From an uncultured Bacilli bacterium (GTDB lineage Bacteria > Bacillota_I > Bacilli_A > RF39 > UBA660), in contig CAKORS010000011.1 of NCBI GenBank assembly GCA_934101605.1, positions 1 through 21,502 of the forward strand: a stretch of DNA of 21,502 nt, given 5' to 3'. The translations under genes were made by a program, and so were the position numbers. The notes under the pieces were generated by a model. That model saw nothing but the letters and a program-made list of their open reading frames with translations. It searched no databases and had not been told where the DNA came from. How positions within the stretch are numbered: the first letter of the stretch is position 1; every line of letters begins with the position of its first letter. Shown piece after piece: positions 1-6,475 of the stretch.

Positions 1-9
1 TGAAATATA

Positions 10-519
10 ATGATAAATGTTGTTTTATATGAGCCTTTAATACCTCAGAACACTGGTAATATAATGAGGACTTGTGTTGCTACTGGTGCAAGGCTTCATT
101 TAATTGAACCTTTAGGTTTTTCTATAGATGATGCTCATCTTAAAAGAAGTGGAGTAAATTATATAGATAAATTAGAATACTTTGTTTATAAAGATTATGA
201 TGAGTTTTTATCTAAAAATAAGGGAGAGTTTTATTATTTTACAAGATATGGTAAAAAGCCACATACTAGTTTTGATTATAGTGATTGTAATAGTAATATA
301 TATTTAATATTTGGTAAGGAAACAACAGGAATTCCTAAGGAAATATTAAAGAATCATTTAGATAGATGTATGAGAATACCAATGACTAGTAATGTAAGAG
401 CTTTAAATTTATCTAATTGTGTTGCTATTATGGTTTATGAAGTTTTAAGGCAACAAAATTATAGAGATTTATTATTTACTGAACCTCATAAGGGAGAAAA
501 TTATTTAGAAGAAGAATAA
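10..519 (+). CDS. trmL: tRNA (cytidine(34)-2'-O)-methyltransferase TrmL
   Basis: This is a SPOUT-class (SpoU/TrmH superfamily) methyltransferase expected to 2'-O-methylate the wobble base of tRNA-Leu using S-adenosylmethionine. The 169-aa protein has the normal length for the family. The N-terminus reads MINVVLYEPLIPQNTGNIMR, the typical TrmL opening with the P-x-N-T-G-N-x-x-R motif. The SAM-binding knot motifs are FGKETTGIP at residues 101-109 and IPMTSNVRALNLSN at about 123-136. Only nine bases precede the ATG, so its ribosome binding site and upstream neighbours are not visible. It is followed by a strong terminator shared with the convergent sortase gene. The family assignment is secure. 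The exact tRNA target is taken from characterised homologues. Confidence 0.93.
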   Translation: MINVVLYEPLIPQNTGNIMRTCVATGARLHLIEPLGFSIDDAHLKRSGVNYIDKLEYFVYKDYDEFLSKNKGEFYYFTRYGKKPHTSFDYSDCNSNIYLIFGKETTGIPKEILKNHLDRCMRIPMTSNVRALNLSNCVAIMVYEVLRQQNYRDLLFTEPHKGENYLEEE

Positions 520-543
520 AATATTTATTTTATATAATAATAA

Positions 544-570
544 AAAAAGATATGGTAAACATATCTTTTT
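544..570. terminator. Bidirectional intrinsic terminator between trmL and sortase
   Basis: Perfect 11-bp arms, AAAAAGATATG at 544-554 and its complement at 560-570, enclose a 5-base loop. The A-run and T-run at the two ends let it work in both directions. The right arm enters the stop codon of the minus-strand sortase gene (569-571). Confidence 0.85.
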
Positions 571-1444
571 AGTTTCTTATAAGTTTTGCATGGACTACTA
601 AACGATTTTCAGAATTACCATAACATGTAGAAAGGGTTAATATATAATCATTATCTTTTATTTCAGCATTAAATTTCTTAATACTTTTTGCTTTTAAAGC
701 TTTTGTAAATTGTAAGAAATCATCATCTGAATTAAAATTAACTCTTAAATAATCATCTGTAACTGGTGTTGTATAAATACTGAATATTTGCCATTTCATA
801 TTTTTAGCTTTAGTATTAAAAGTTATTGTATAGTTTGATTCATCTTTTAACCATGAATCTTTTAAAACATATTTTAGTGTTCCCATCATAAGAGGAGATC
901 CATTTCTAAATGTATGTCCATATATGATTGTATTTCTTGATAATCCGTTAGAAAATTCATTACGGTAGTCTGCGAATAACCAGCCAATACTTGAGTTTTC
1001 TTTTTTAAAGTTATGAGTTAAATAATAACTATTATTAGATGCTTTAACTATAGGCATATTTATATTAGTATTTTTAACTTTTAACCATGCTACGGTATCT
1101 TGATTTATTGCTAATAATTCATCAAATGATTTATTTTCATAATTATCTACAGATTGGTTTTCATCAGGAGTTACTAAGTCACTATCAGGATCAGTTGGTT
1201 CTTCAACTGTTGGTTCTTCATATAAGTTAGCTAAATCTTTTTCCATTTGTTCTATATTGTTATAATCTTTTGCTCTATCATATAGAATTTTTATTCCTAT
1301 TCCTCCACCTATAAGTAGGGAAATTGATAAAAGGTTTATTAATACTAACATAGTTTTACTCATTTTTTTCTTTTTAACTTTATTTGTTTTAGCAGTTGTA
1401 TCAATAAAGTCTATCATATCTTTAAAGTTTTTATCACTATTCAT
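569..1444 (-). CDS. Class B sortase
   Basis: This is a membrane-anchored cysteine transpeptidase expected to attach surface proteins to the cell wall or cross-link them outside the cell. The start is set at 1444 because AAGGAGGG lies just upstream on the minus strand; an in-frame ATG at 1477 has no such site. The 291-aa product has a basic N-terminus, one membrane segment at about 31-54, and an acidic Pro/Thr linker at about 76-95. The catalytic domain follows, with His177 (IIYGHTF), Cys274 (TLSTC) and Arg281 (NRLVVHAKL). TLSTC followed by RLVVHAKL, and YGH followed by MMGTLKYV, are typical of SrtB rather than class A. No substrate with a sorting signal is visible in the window. The divergent neighbour is an unknown helical protein. 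A minus-strand promoter, TTTACT-17-TATAAT, lies at 1469-1497. Confidence 0.9.
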   Translation of the reverse strand: MNSDKNFKDMIDFIDTTAKTNKVKKKKMSKTMLVLINLLSISLLIGGGIGIKILYDRAKDYNNIEQMEKDLANLYEEPTVEEPTDPDSDLVTPDENQSVDNYENKSFDELLAINQDTVAWLKVKNTNINMPIVKASNNSYYLTHNFKKENSSIGWLFADYRNEFSNGLSRNTIIYGHTFRNGSPLMMGTLKYVLKDSWLKDESNYTITFNTKAKNMKWQIFSIYTTPVTDDYLRVNFNSDDDFLQFTKALKAKSIKKFNAEIKDNDYILTLSTCYGNSENRLVVHAKLIRN

Positions 1445-1468
1445 TTTATCCCTCCTTATTCTAGATAA

Positions 1469-1497
1469 ATTATACATTAAATATTATAAAAAGTAAA
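1469..1497 (-). promoter_or_regulatory. Sigma-A promoter of the sortase gene
   Basis: On the minus strand, TTTACT (1492-1497) and TATAAT (1469-1474) are separated by 17 bases. The start codon at 1444 is about 25 bases from the -10 box, with a good ribosome binding site between. Confidence 0.6.
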
Positions 1498-1506
1498 TAT
1501 ATAAAT

Positions 1507-1528
1507 AATATGTAAAATTTTACATATT
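1507..1528. repeat. 22-bp perfect palindrome, candidate operator
   Basis: The 11-base half site AATATGTAAAA is followed immediately by its exact reverse complement, with no spacer. It lies 10 bp upstream of the sortase -35 box and just upstream of the candidate promoter of the divergent gene at 1617. This is a typical place for a regulator that controls both directions. AT-rich DNA makes short palindromes common, but 22 perfect bases is long. No known operator consensus is recognised. Confidence 0.5.
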
Positions 1529-1535
1529 TCTTGTA

Positions 1536-1564
1536 TTGTTATACACATATAGATTGTATATTAT
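1536..1564 (+). promoter_or_regulatory. Candidate promoter of the 408-aa gene
   Basis: TTGTTA (1536-1541), a 17-base spacer and TATTAT (1559-1564) give a plausible sigma-A promoter. Its -10 box is part of the inverted repeat at 1559-1586. Other -10 choices nearby are possible, so the assignment is tentative. Confidence 0.4.
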
Positions 1565-1586
1565 TTTACTATTTAGTAAAATAATA
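1559..1586. repeat. 28-bp inverted repeat over the predicted transcription start
   Basis: Perfect 13-base arms (TATTATTTTACTA and its complement) flank a 2-base centre. The element overlaps the predicted -10 box and start point of the gene at 1617. That suits an operator for a dimeric repressor, or a hairpin at the 5' end of the mRNA. The ribosome binding site AAGGAGGG lies 16 bases further on. Confidence 0.5.
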
Positions 1587-1616
1587 ATAGAAGTATAAGA
1601 TAAGGAGGGATAATTT

Positions 1617-2843
1617 ATGAAAAAAGATTATTTTGTAAAAGAATTTGACAGTTTAAATGCATTTACTAAAAAAACATATAAAGCTTGTAATAAAATTATC
1701 TCTCATGAAATTAGTAATATACAAAAAGATATATCAAGTGAGCTTCAAGAAAAGTTTAGTTCTTATATAACTGATAAAATTATAAAAGATTCACTAACTA
1801 CTAATTTGATTAAGTTATATTCAAGTTGTATTGATTATTTATATTCAAGTGTTATGGATTTAAATAAATCATTAAAAGAAGTAGTAAGTTTTGTTGTTGA
1901 AAATCCTATGATAAATGTAAAAAGCTTATATGCTATAGAAAAAGACTATAAAAATAAGCTTAAAGACTTAGGATATTATAAAAAGATGGAGCAACTTACT
2001 AATAGTTCTTTAGATATATTTGCATATAATATATCTATAGCATATAAACTTAAATATAATGTCGAAGGTTATGAATTTATAGAAAAAATAGTTTATGAAT
2101 ATAAGTTAAGAATTAAAAATAATATATTAAATATTATAGATAATACAAAAAATAGTATTTTTGAAAAGTTTAAAAGTGTTTTTTATGATTTTTCTAAAAG
2201 TATTATTACTGAGAATAAATCTGTTAGAGATAAAAACTTTAAAGCTGTATCTGATTATGCTTATCAATTATTACAAGTTTCTACAGTTGAAGGTTTAAAG
2301 AATAGTTCTTTAGAAAATACTAAAGAGATTGAAAAAATATTAAATGAAATGAAAGATGAAATATTTAAAAAGACTAAGTTAAAGAAAACTGATAATAGAG
2401 AACAAGCTTTTTATGAATTAAAAGATTATTTTATTAGTTTTATTAATACTATTAGAAATAAACAATTAAAGATTATAAATGATATGAATAGAGTTGTTTA
2501 TTTAGATAAAGATTTATCTCAAAAAGAGTTAGAGAAATATAGTAAATTAGTTTATAAGATTATAAATATGGAATATAATTTTGATAAACCTTTACTTGTA
2601 TATAAGAACAAGTTATTAAAACAAGTAATTTTAAATAAAGATAAATTAAATTATGAAATGAGTCAGATTATAGAAGAATATAAAGAACAAATAGTTAATT
2701 TATTTAAAGCTAAAGTAGGTTATATACTTAATGAAGATATGGTTTTACTTACTGATATTAATTATAAGTGTATTAATGCTAAGAATAAAATTGCTAATTG
2801 TTTAGAAGTTATTAGTGATCCTGTTATTAAGACTATGTTTTAA
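1617..2843 (+). CDS. Unknown 408-aa helical protein
   Basis: I do not recognise this protein. It is 408 residues long, rich in Lys, Asn, Ile and Ser, and has no signal peptide, membrane segment, Cys cluster or nucleotide-binding motif. The sequence is mostly amphipathic and charged, which suggests long helices and possibly coiled coils, for example at about 225-260 and 330-365. It is probably cytoplasmic. The start is well supported by AAGGAGGGA nine bases before the ATG. It is transcribed alone, away from the sortase gene, behind two inverted repeats, and ends in its own terminator. Codon use matches the neighbours. The reading frame is clean over 1.2 kb, so a real gene is likely, but its function is unknown. 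Confidence 0.75.
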   Translation: MKKDYFVKEFDSLNAFTKKTYKACNKIISHEISNIQKDISSELQEKFSSYITDKIIKDSLTTNLIKLYSSCIDYLYSSVMDLNKSLKEVVSFVVENPMINVKSLYAIEKDYKNKLKDLGYYKKMEQLTNSSLDIFAYNISIAYKLKYNVEGYEFIEKIVYEYKLRIKNNILNIIDNTKNSIFEKFKSVFYDFSKSIITENKSVRDKNFKAVSDYAYQLLQVSTVEGLKNSSLENTKEIEKILNEMKDEIFKKTKLKKTDNREQAFYELKDYFISFINTIRNKQLKIINDMNRVVYLDKDLSQKELEKYSKLVYKIINMEYNFDKPLLVYKNKLLKQVILNKDKLNYEMSQIIEEYKEQIVNLFKAKVGYILNEDMVLLTDINYKCINAKNKIANCLEVISDPVIKTMF

Positions 2844-2872
2844 AAAAATATCCTTTTTATGGATATTTTTTT
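2842..2872. terminator. Bidirectional terminator after the 408-aa gene
   Basis: Perfect 12-bp arms (AAAAAAATATCC and GGATATTTTTTT) enclose a 7-base loop and end in a T-run. The hairpin overlaps the stop codon of the 408-aa gene and touches the stop codon of the minus-strand Tyr-rich gene, so it can serve both. Confidence 0.85.
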
Positions 2873-3134
2873 AATAGAAAAATGGTTTTTGATAATATGG
2901 GTTTTGGTAGTATGGATATGGATATGGTTGGTAAGGCCTAGGTCTTATGAAAAGTGGTGCAGTTGCAAATCCTAAGGCAAATGGTAAGACAAAACCTCCT
3001 CCAAATCTATCACTTTGATATGGATATTGATAATTGTAATTATATGGTATATAGCTATTGTTATTCATATAGCTATAATTATTATAGTTATAATTTTTTT
3101 TATTTTTATTGCATGGGCATGTATTTTGATTCAT
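2871..3134 (-). CDS. Small Tyr/Asn/Pro-rich protein, possibly spore coat or surface
   Basis: The start at 3134 is chosen because AAGGAGAAG lies just upstream on the minus strand; an in-frame ATG at 3260 lies inside mutL and has no such site. The 87-aa product has 18 tyrosines and many Asn and Pro. Its N-terminus is NQNTCPCNKNKK. A middle stretch, FGGGFVLPFALGFATAPLFI (45-64), is glycine-rich and hydrophobic. The tail is built of PY-type repeats (PYQPYPYPYYQNPYYQKPFFY region). Small spore-coat and envelope proteins of Firmicutes often combine a Gly-rich hydrophobic core with a Pro/Tyr tail, and the window holds other sporulation genes. A coat role is inference only. It is divergent from mutL and shares a terminator with the gene at 1617. 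Confidence 0.65.
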   Translation of the reverse strand: MNQNTCPCNKNKKNYNYNNYSYMNNNSYIPYNYNYQYPYQSDRFGGGFVLPFALGFATAPLFIRPRPYQPYPYPYYQNPYYQKPFFY

Positions 3135-3156
3135 ATGATATCTTCTCCTTTCCTTA

Positions 3157-3184
3157 TATTTTATGATATAATTATTAATAGGTG
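3157..3184 (-). promoter_or_regulatory. Possible SigK/SigE-like promoter of the Tyr-rich gene
   Basis: On the minus strand CACC is followed after 15 bases by CATAAAATA, which resembles the mother-cell sigma-K pattern (mACm, 16-17 bases, CATAnnnTA). The spacing is one base short and AT-rich DNA gives chance matches. The CACC also lies in the complement of the mutL ribosome binding site. Confidence 0.25.
3164..3172 (+). promoter_or_regulatory. Extended -10 promoter of mutL
   Basis: TGATATAAT is a perfect TATAAT with an upstream TGn extension, 20 bases before the mutL ATG. There is no good -35 box, which is acceptable for an extended -10 promoter. The AGGTGAT ribosome binding site follows at 3180-3186. 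Confidence 0.5.
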
Positions 3185-3191
3185 ATTTAGT

Positions 3192-4928
3192 ATGAGTGTT
3201 ATAAAAGTAATGGATTATAATTTGGCTAATAAAATAGCGGCAGGAGAAGTTGTTGAACAACTTATGAATGTTGTTAAGGAACTTGTAGAAAATTCTATTG
3301 ATGCAAAGGCTGATGTTATAAAAGTTGAACTTATTGATTCAGGAATAAAGGAAATTAAAGTTACTGATGATGGAGTTGGAATGGATCGTGATGATGCTGT
3401 TAATTCATTACAAAGACATGCTACTAGTAAACTTTATAGTGATGAAGATTTGTTTAATATTAATACATTAGGCTTTAGAGGAGAAGCTTTACCTTCAATA
3501 GCAGCAGTATCTAATATGAGCATAAAAACCAGTAATGGAGAGGTTGGAACTTTAGTTTCTATTTCTGGAGGGGTTATTACTTCTGTAAAAGATTCTGATT
3601 TACAAAAGGGAACTACGGTTACAGTTAAAGATATATTTTTTAATACTCCAGCTCGTTTAAAATATTTAAAGTCTTTAAATACTGAACTTGCTAATATTAC
3701 TAATTATATAAATAGAATGGCTTTATCTAAACCATTTATTAAATTTGTTTTAACTAATAATGGTAAAGTTATTTTAAATACTGTTGGAAATGGTAATTTA
3801 TTACAGGTAATAGGAAGTATATACGGTATAGATGTAGTTAAGAAAATGGCTAGAATAGAAACTTCTTGTGATGATTATTTTGTAAGTGGTTATATTTCTT
3901 ATCCTGAAGTTAATCGTTCTAATAGAAATTTTATAACTATTTTAGTTAATGGAAGAAGTATAAAGAATAATGATATTAATAGAGTTATAATGGATAGTTA
4001 TCATACTTATTTATTTCATGATAGATATCCTATAGTGGTATTAAATATAGATGTTGATCCTTATATTATAGATGTAAATGTTCATCCGACAAAAATGGAA
4101 GTTAAGTTTTCTAAATTAGATGAATTAAAAACTTTAATATATGATGAATTAAGTAAAGTTTTATCTAAACTTATGCTTATACCTGAGGTTAAATATGAAA
4201 ATAAACCTATTAGTAATGTAGATAGTGTTACTACTGTAAATAAAGATATTGATTATAAAAGTAATGATGAAGTTCTTCCTCAATTTGAAGAAATTAGTTT
4301 TGATTTTAATGTTTTAGAGGAAGAAGCTGTATATAATGAAAAACAAAAATATAAAAAGATAAATCCAGTAGGATTAATTCATGGAACTTATATAGTTGGA
4401 GAAAATGAAGATGGTATGTATATAATAGATCAACATGCTGCGAATGAAAGAATTAATTATGAATATTATAAAGCTAAATTAGGGGAAGATAATAACGAAG
4501 TTATTTCTCCTCTTATACCAATAAAGATAGAATTATCAGTAGATGAGTATTTAAATTTAAAAGATAAGTTTAATATTTTAGATAAAGTTCATATAGAGTA
4601 TGAAGAGTTTGGTAATAATACTATTATTATAAGAAGTCATCCTAAGTGGATAAAAAAAGATTATGTAGTAGAATCTTTAAGAAAAATAATAGAAATTATT
4701 ATAACTAATAATGACTTTTCTTTAGAAAAGTTTAATGAAAAAATAGCAATAACTTTAGCTTGTAAAATGTCTATTAAAGCTAATCAACATATTACTATGG
4801 AAGATATGAGAATATTACTTGATAGATTATATGAAACATCTAATCCATATACTTGTCCTCATGGTAGACCTACTATTATAAGTTATTCTATATATGAACT
4901 TCAAAAGATGTTTAAAAGAGTTGAATAA
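3192..4928 (+). CDS. mutL: DNA mismatch repair endonuclease MutL
   Basis: MutL couples mismatch recognition by MutS to strand nicking and removal. The 578-aa protein has the GHKL ATPase domain, with KELVENSIDA (Glu30 the expected catalytic base, Asn34 the Mg ligand), DDGVGM (59-64) and GFRGEALPSIA. NTPARLKYLKS follows. The C-terminal dimer and endonuclease domain has an intact metal site DQHAANERINYE, plus ACKMSIKAN and CPHGRPT. It should therefore nick DNA itself, as Bacillus MutL does and E. coli MutL does not. The start is supported by AGGTGAT five bases before the ATG. One oddity is that the usual VVERP-x-S after IAAGE reads VVEQLMN. No mutS is in the window; miaA two genes downstream is a common partner. 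Confidence 0.96.
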   Translation: MSVIKVMDYNLANKIAAGEVVEQLMNVVKELVENSIDAKADVIKVELIDSGIKEIKVTDDGVGMDRDDAVNSLQRHATSKLYSDEDLFNINTLGFRGEALPSIAAVSNMSIKTSNGEVGTLVSISGGVITSVKDSDLQKGTTVTVKDIFFNTPARLKYLKSLNTELANITNYINRMALSKPFIKFVLTNNGKVILNTVGNGNLLQVIGSIYGIDVVKKMARIETSCDDYFVSGYISYPEVNRSNRNFITILVNGRSIKNNDINRVIMDSYHTYLFHDRYPIVVLNIDVDPYIIDVNVHPTKMEVKFSKLDELKTLIYDELSKVLSKLMLIPEVKYENKPISNVDSVTTVNKDIDYKSNDEVLPQFEEISFDFNVLEEEAVYNEKQKYKKINPVGLIHGTYIVGENEDGMYIIDQHAANERINYEYYKAKLGEDNNEVISPLIPIKIELSVDEYLNLKDKFNILDKVHIEYEEFGNNTIIIRSHPKWIKKDYVVESLRKIIEIIITNNDFSLEKFNEKIAITLACKMSIKANQHITMEDMRILLDRLYETSNPYTCPHGRPTIISYSIYELQKMFKRVE

Positions 4929-4955
4929 ATATATACAAAAAATATATGTTTTTTT
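4927..4955 (+). terminator. Intrinsic terminator after mutL
   Basis: A 9-bp stem with one G-U pair (4927-4935 with 4943-4951), a 7-base A-rich loop and a run of seven T follow the mutL stop codon directly. Confidence 0.65.
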
Positions 4956-5012
4956 CAGAACATTGATCTTTGTCAACACTCTGAGAAATCAAAAATTGAT
5001 TTCTTTTTTGTT
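4956..5012 (+). other. Structured intergenic element: nested hairpin plus terminator
   Basis: The first part can fold as CAGA-aca-TTGA-tctttg-TCAA-cac-TCTG, a hairpin with a symmetric 3x3 internal loop. The second part is an intrinsic terminator, AGAAATCA and TGATTTCT (8 bp) around a 5-base loop followed by TTTTTG. The downstream promoter's -35 box lies inside the terminator's right arm. Because mutL already has its own terminator, this looks like a separate small RNA, an attenuator remnant or an intergenic repeat. I recognise no named family. Confidence 0.45.
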
Positions 5013-5024
5013 TTATGATATAAT
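4996..5024 (+). promoter_or_regulatory. Sigma-A promoter of the kinase-like/miaA operon
   Basis: TTGATT (4996-5001), a 17-base spacer ending in TGa, and TATAAT (5019-5024) form a strong extended -10 promoter. Transcription should start near 5031, leaving a leader of only about 16 bases with GGAG as ribosome binding site. Confidence 0.7.
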
Positions 5025-5046
5025 TTAGGACATTGGAGTTGATGGT

Positions 5047-5745
5047 ATGACACCTATGATAGGGGAAGGTACTTATGCTAAGTGTTATTTACTTGATGGG
5101 GGTATAGTTAAGAAAATATATAAAAATAGAATTCCTAGTAACCAAAAGGGAACTATTGGTGTTGAAAATGATACTTATGTTTTTGCTCATTTTATGGATG
5201 AAAAAAATAAATATACTTTATTAAAATATGTAGAAGGAATACCTTTTTTAAAAGTTGTTGATGGTGAGTATATTCCTTTTGCTGATCCTTATTTAGTTGA
5301 TTTTGAAGCAAGTTTAAAAAAATTATATAAAGATACAGATAAATTATCTTCGCAATCTATATTTTTAGAAGATTCTTTTGGACAAAATATATTATTTGGA
5401 GAAGATGGTTTTAAAGTTATTGATACTGATATGTATTTTCATATGAATGACGCTGAAAAAACAAATCAAGCCTTTTATTGGAATACTATGTATATTAATG
5501 AAGGATTATTTGATGCTTTATGTTGTTCTGATAAATTAAAGAGAGATATAGAATTTTTATTTATAAATGATTCGAAAGAGATGAGTGATTTATATAGACA
5601 AACTTTTGAGTTTGGTCATGATAACAAAATATTTAAATATTTTTTAATGGAGCTTAAAAGAATGGGTAGAGAGTATTCTGGTAAAATAGAAAGATTTAAT
5701 GAGTTAAGAAATTCTTTAGAAAGTGTGGTTAGAGTTAGAAAATGA
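5047..5745 (+). CDS. Small protein-kinase-like fold protein
   Basis: This is a 232-aa protein that resembles a minimal protein kinase or aminoglycoside phosphotransferase fold. Visible motifs are a glycine-rich loop GEGTYAKCY (6-14), a lysine pair in VKKIYK (21-26), a hinge-like stretch TLLKYVEGIPF (57-67), a catalytic-loop match D109-SFGQ-N114 with the kinase spacing D+5=N, and a DFG-like IDTD (125-128). The HRD histidine and arginine are absent and the protein is short, so activity and substrate are uncertain. The C-terminal part is helical and basic. Its stop overlaps the miaA start (ATGA), which implies translational coupling. The promoter at 4996-5024 is close by. No membrane segment or sensor domain is present, so it is probably cytoplasmic. 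Confidence 0.75.
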   Translation: MTPMIGEGTYAKCYLLDGGIVKKIYKNRIPSNQKGTIGVENDTYVFAHFMDEKNKYTLLKYVEGIPFLKVVDGEYIPFADPYLVDFEASLKKLYKDTDKLSSQSIFLEDSFGQNILFGEDGFKVIDTDMYFHMNDAEKTNQAFYWNTMYINEGLFDALCCSDKLKRDIEFLFINDSKEMSDLYRQTFEFGHDNKIFKYFLMELKRMGREYSGKIERFNELRNSLESVVRVRK

Positions 5746-6449
5746 TATATGCAATAGTGGGACCAACTGGAGTTGGAAAAACAAAACTTAGTGTTAGTTT
5801 GGCAAAAGAAGTTAATGCTGAAATTATTAATTGTGATAGTATGCAAGTATATAAAGAATTAAATATTGGTGTTGCTAAGATAAAAGAAGAAGAGAAGATG
5901 GGGATTAAGCATCACTTGTTTGATGTTGTTAGTGTTAATGATAGCTTTAATGCTTATAATTATCAGGTTTTAGGAAGAAGAATAATTGAAGATATATTAA
6001 GTAGAGGTAAAAATGTTGTAATAGTTGGTGGAACTGGTTTATATTTAAAGGCTTTATTATACGATTTTGATTTTAATTCTAAGAGTGATAAAAAATTATA
6101 TGATTTTAAACTTATAGGTCTTACAAGAGATAGAAAAAATTTATATGACATTATAAATAAAAGAGTTGATATAATGGTTGATGAAGGGTTAATTTCTGAG
6201 GTTAAATCATTATATGATAAAGGAATTAGATGTAGAGCTGTAATGACTGCGATAGGGTATAAAGAGTTATATAGATATTTTGATGGTGCGATTAGCTTAA
6301 ATGAAGCTTTAGATGATATTAAAAAATCTTCTAGACATTATGCTAAAAGACAATATACTTTTTTTAATAATCAATTTGACTTTATTAAATGGTATGATGT
6401 TGATTTAATTAGTTTTGATGATATTGTTTTAGATATTATAAAAAAATAA
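5742..6449 (+). CDS. miaA: tRNA dimethylallyltransferase MiaA, compact form
   Basis: MiaA transfers dimethylallyl from DMAPP to A37 of tRNAs that read codons starting with U. The P-loop GPTGVGKT (7-14), DSMQVYKELNIG (32-43), GGTGLYLKALL (96-106), IGYKELYRYF (171-180) and RHYAKRQYTFF (198-208) are all present. The protein is only 235 aa; usual bacterial MiaA is about 300 aa. The missing part is the helical insertion that normally follows GGTGLY and ends near the conserved RALE segment. Here KALLYDFDFNS runs almost directly into FKLIGLTRDRKNLYDIINKRVD. The frame is intact and the core motifs are kept, so it is probably a functional compact enzyme. It overlaps the kinase-like gene by 4 bases and has no separate promoter. 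Confidence 0.92.
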   Translation: MIYAIVGPTGVGKTKLSVSLAKEVNAEIINCDSMQVYKELNIGVAKIKEEEKMGIKHHLFDVVSVNDSFNAYNYQVLGRRIIEDILSRGKNVVIVGGTGLYLKALLYDFDFNSKSDKKLYDFKLIGLTRDRKNLYDIINKRVDIMVDEGLISEVKSLYDKGIRCRAVMTAIGYKELYRYFDGAISLNEALDDIKKSSRHYAKRQYTFFNNQFDFIKWYDVDLISFDDIVLDIIKK

Positions 6450-6475
6450 GATATGTGTTTTACATATCTTATTTT
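6443..6475. terminator. Bidirectional terminator between miaA and transglutaminase gene
   Basis: Perfect 14-bp arms (6443-6456 with 6462-6475) enclose a 5-base loop. The hairpin covers the miaA stop codon and the stop codon of the convergent gene (6469-6471). Confidence 0.85.

Noticed and set aside
2954..3166. Plus-strand 70-codon ORF rich in Tyr
   Set aside because: It is the mirror of the Tyr/Asn-rich minus-strand gene and has no ribosome site.
5743..5745. Mycoplasma-type genetic code with TGA as Trp
   Set aside because: The kinase-like gene ends in TGA and other genes contain no in-frame TGA; Trp is encoded by TGG throughout.
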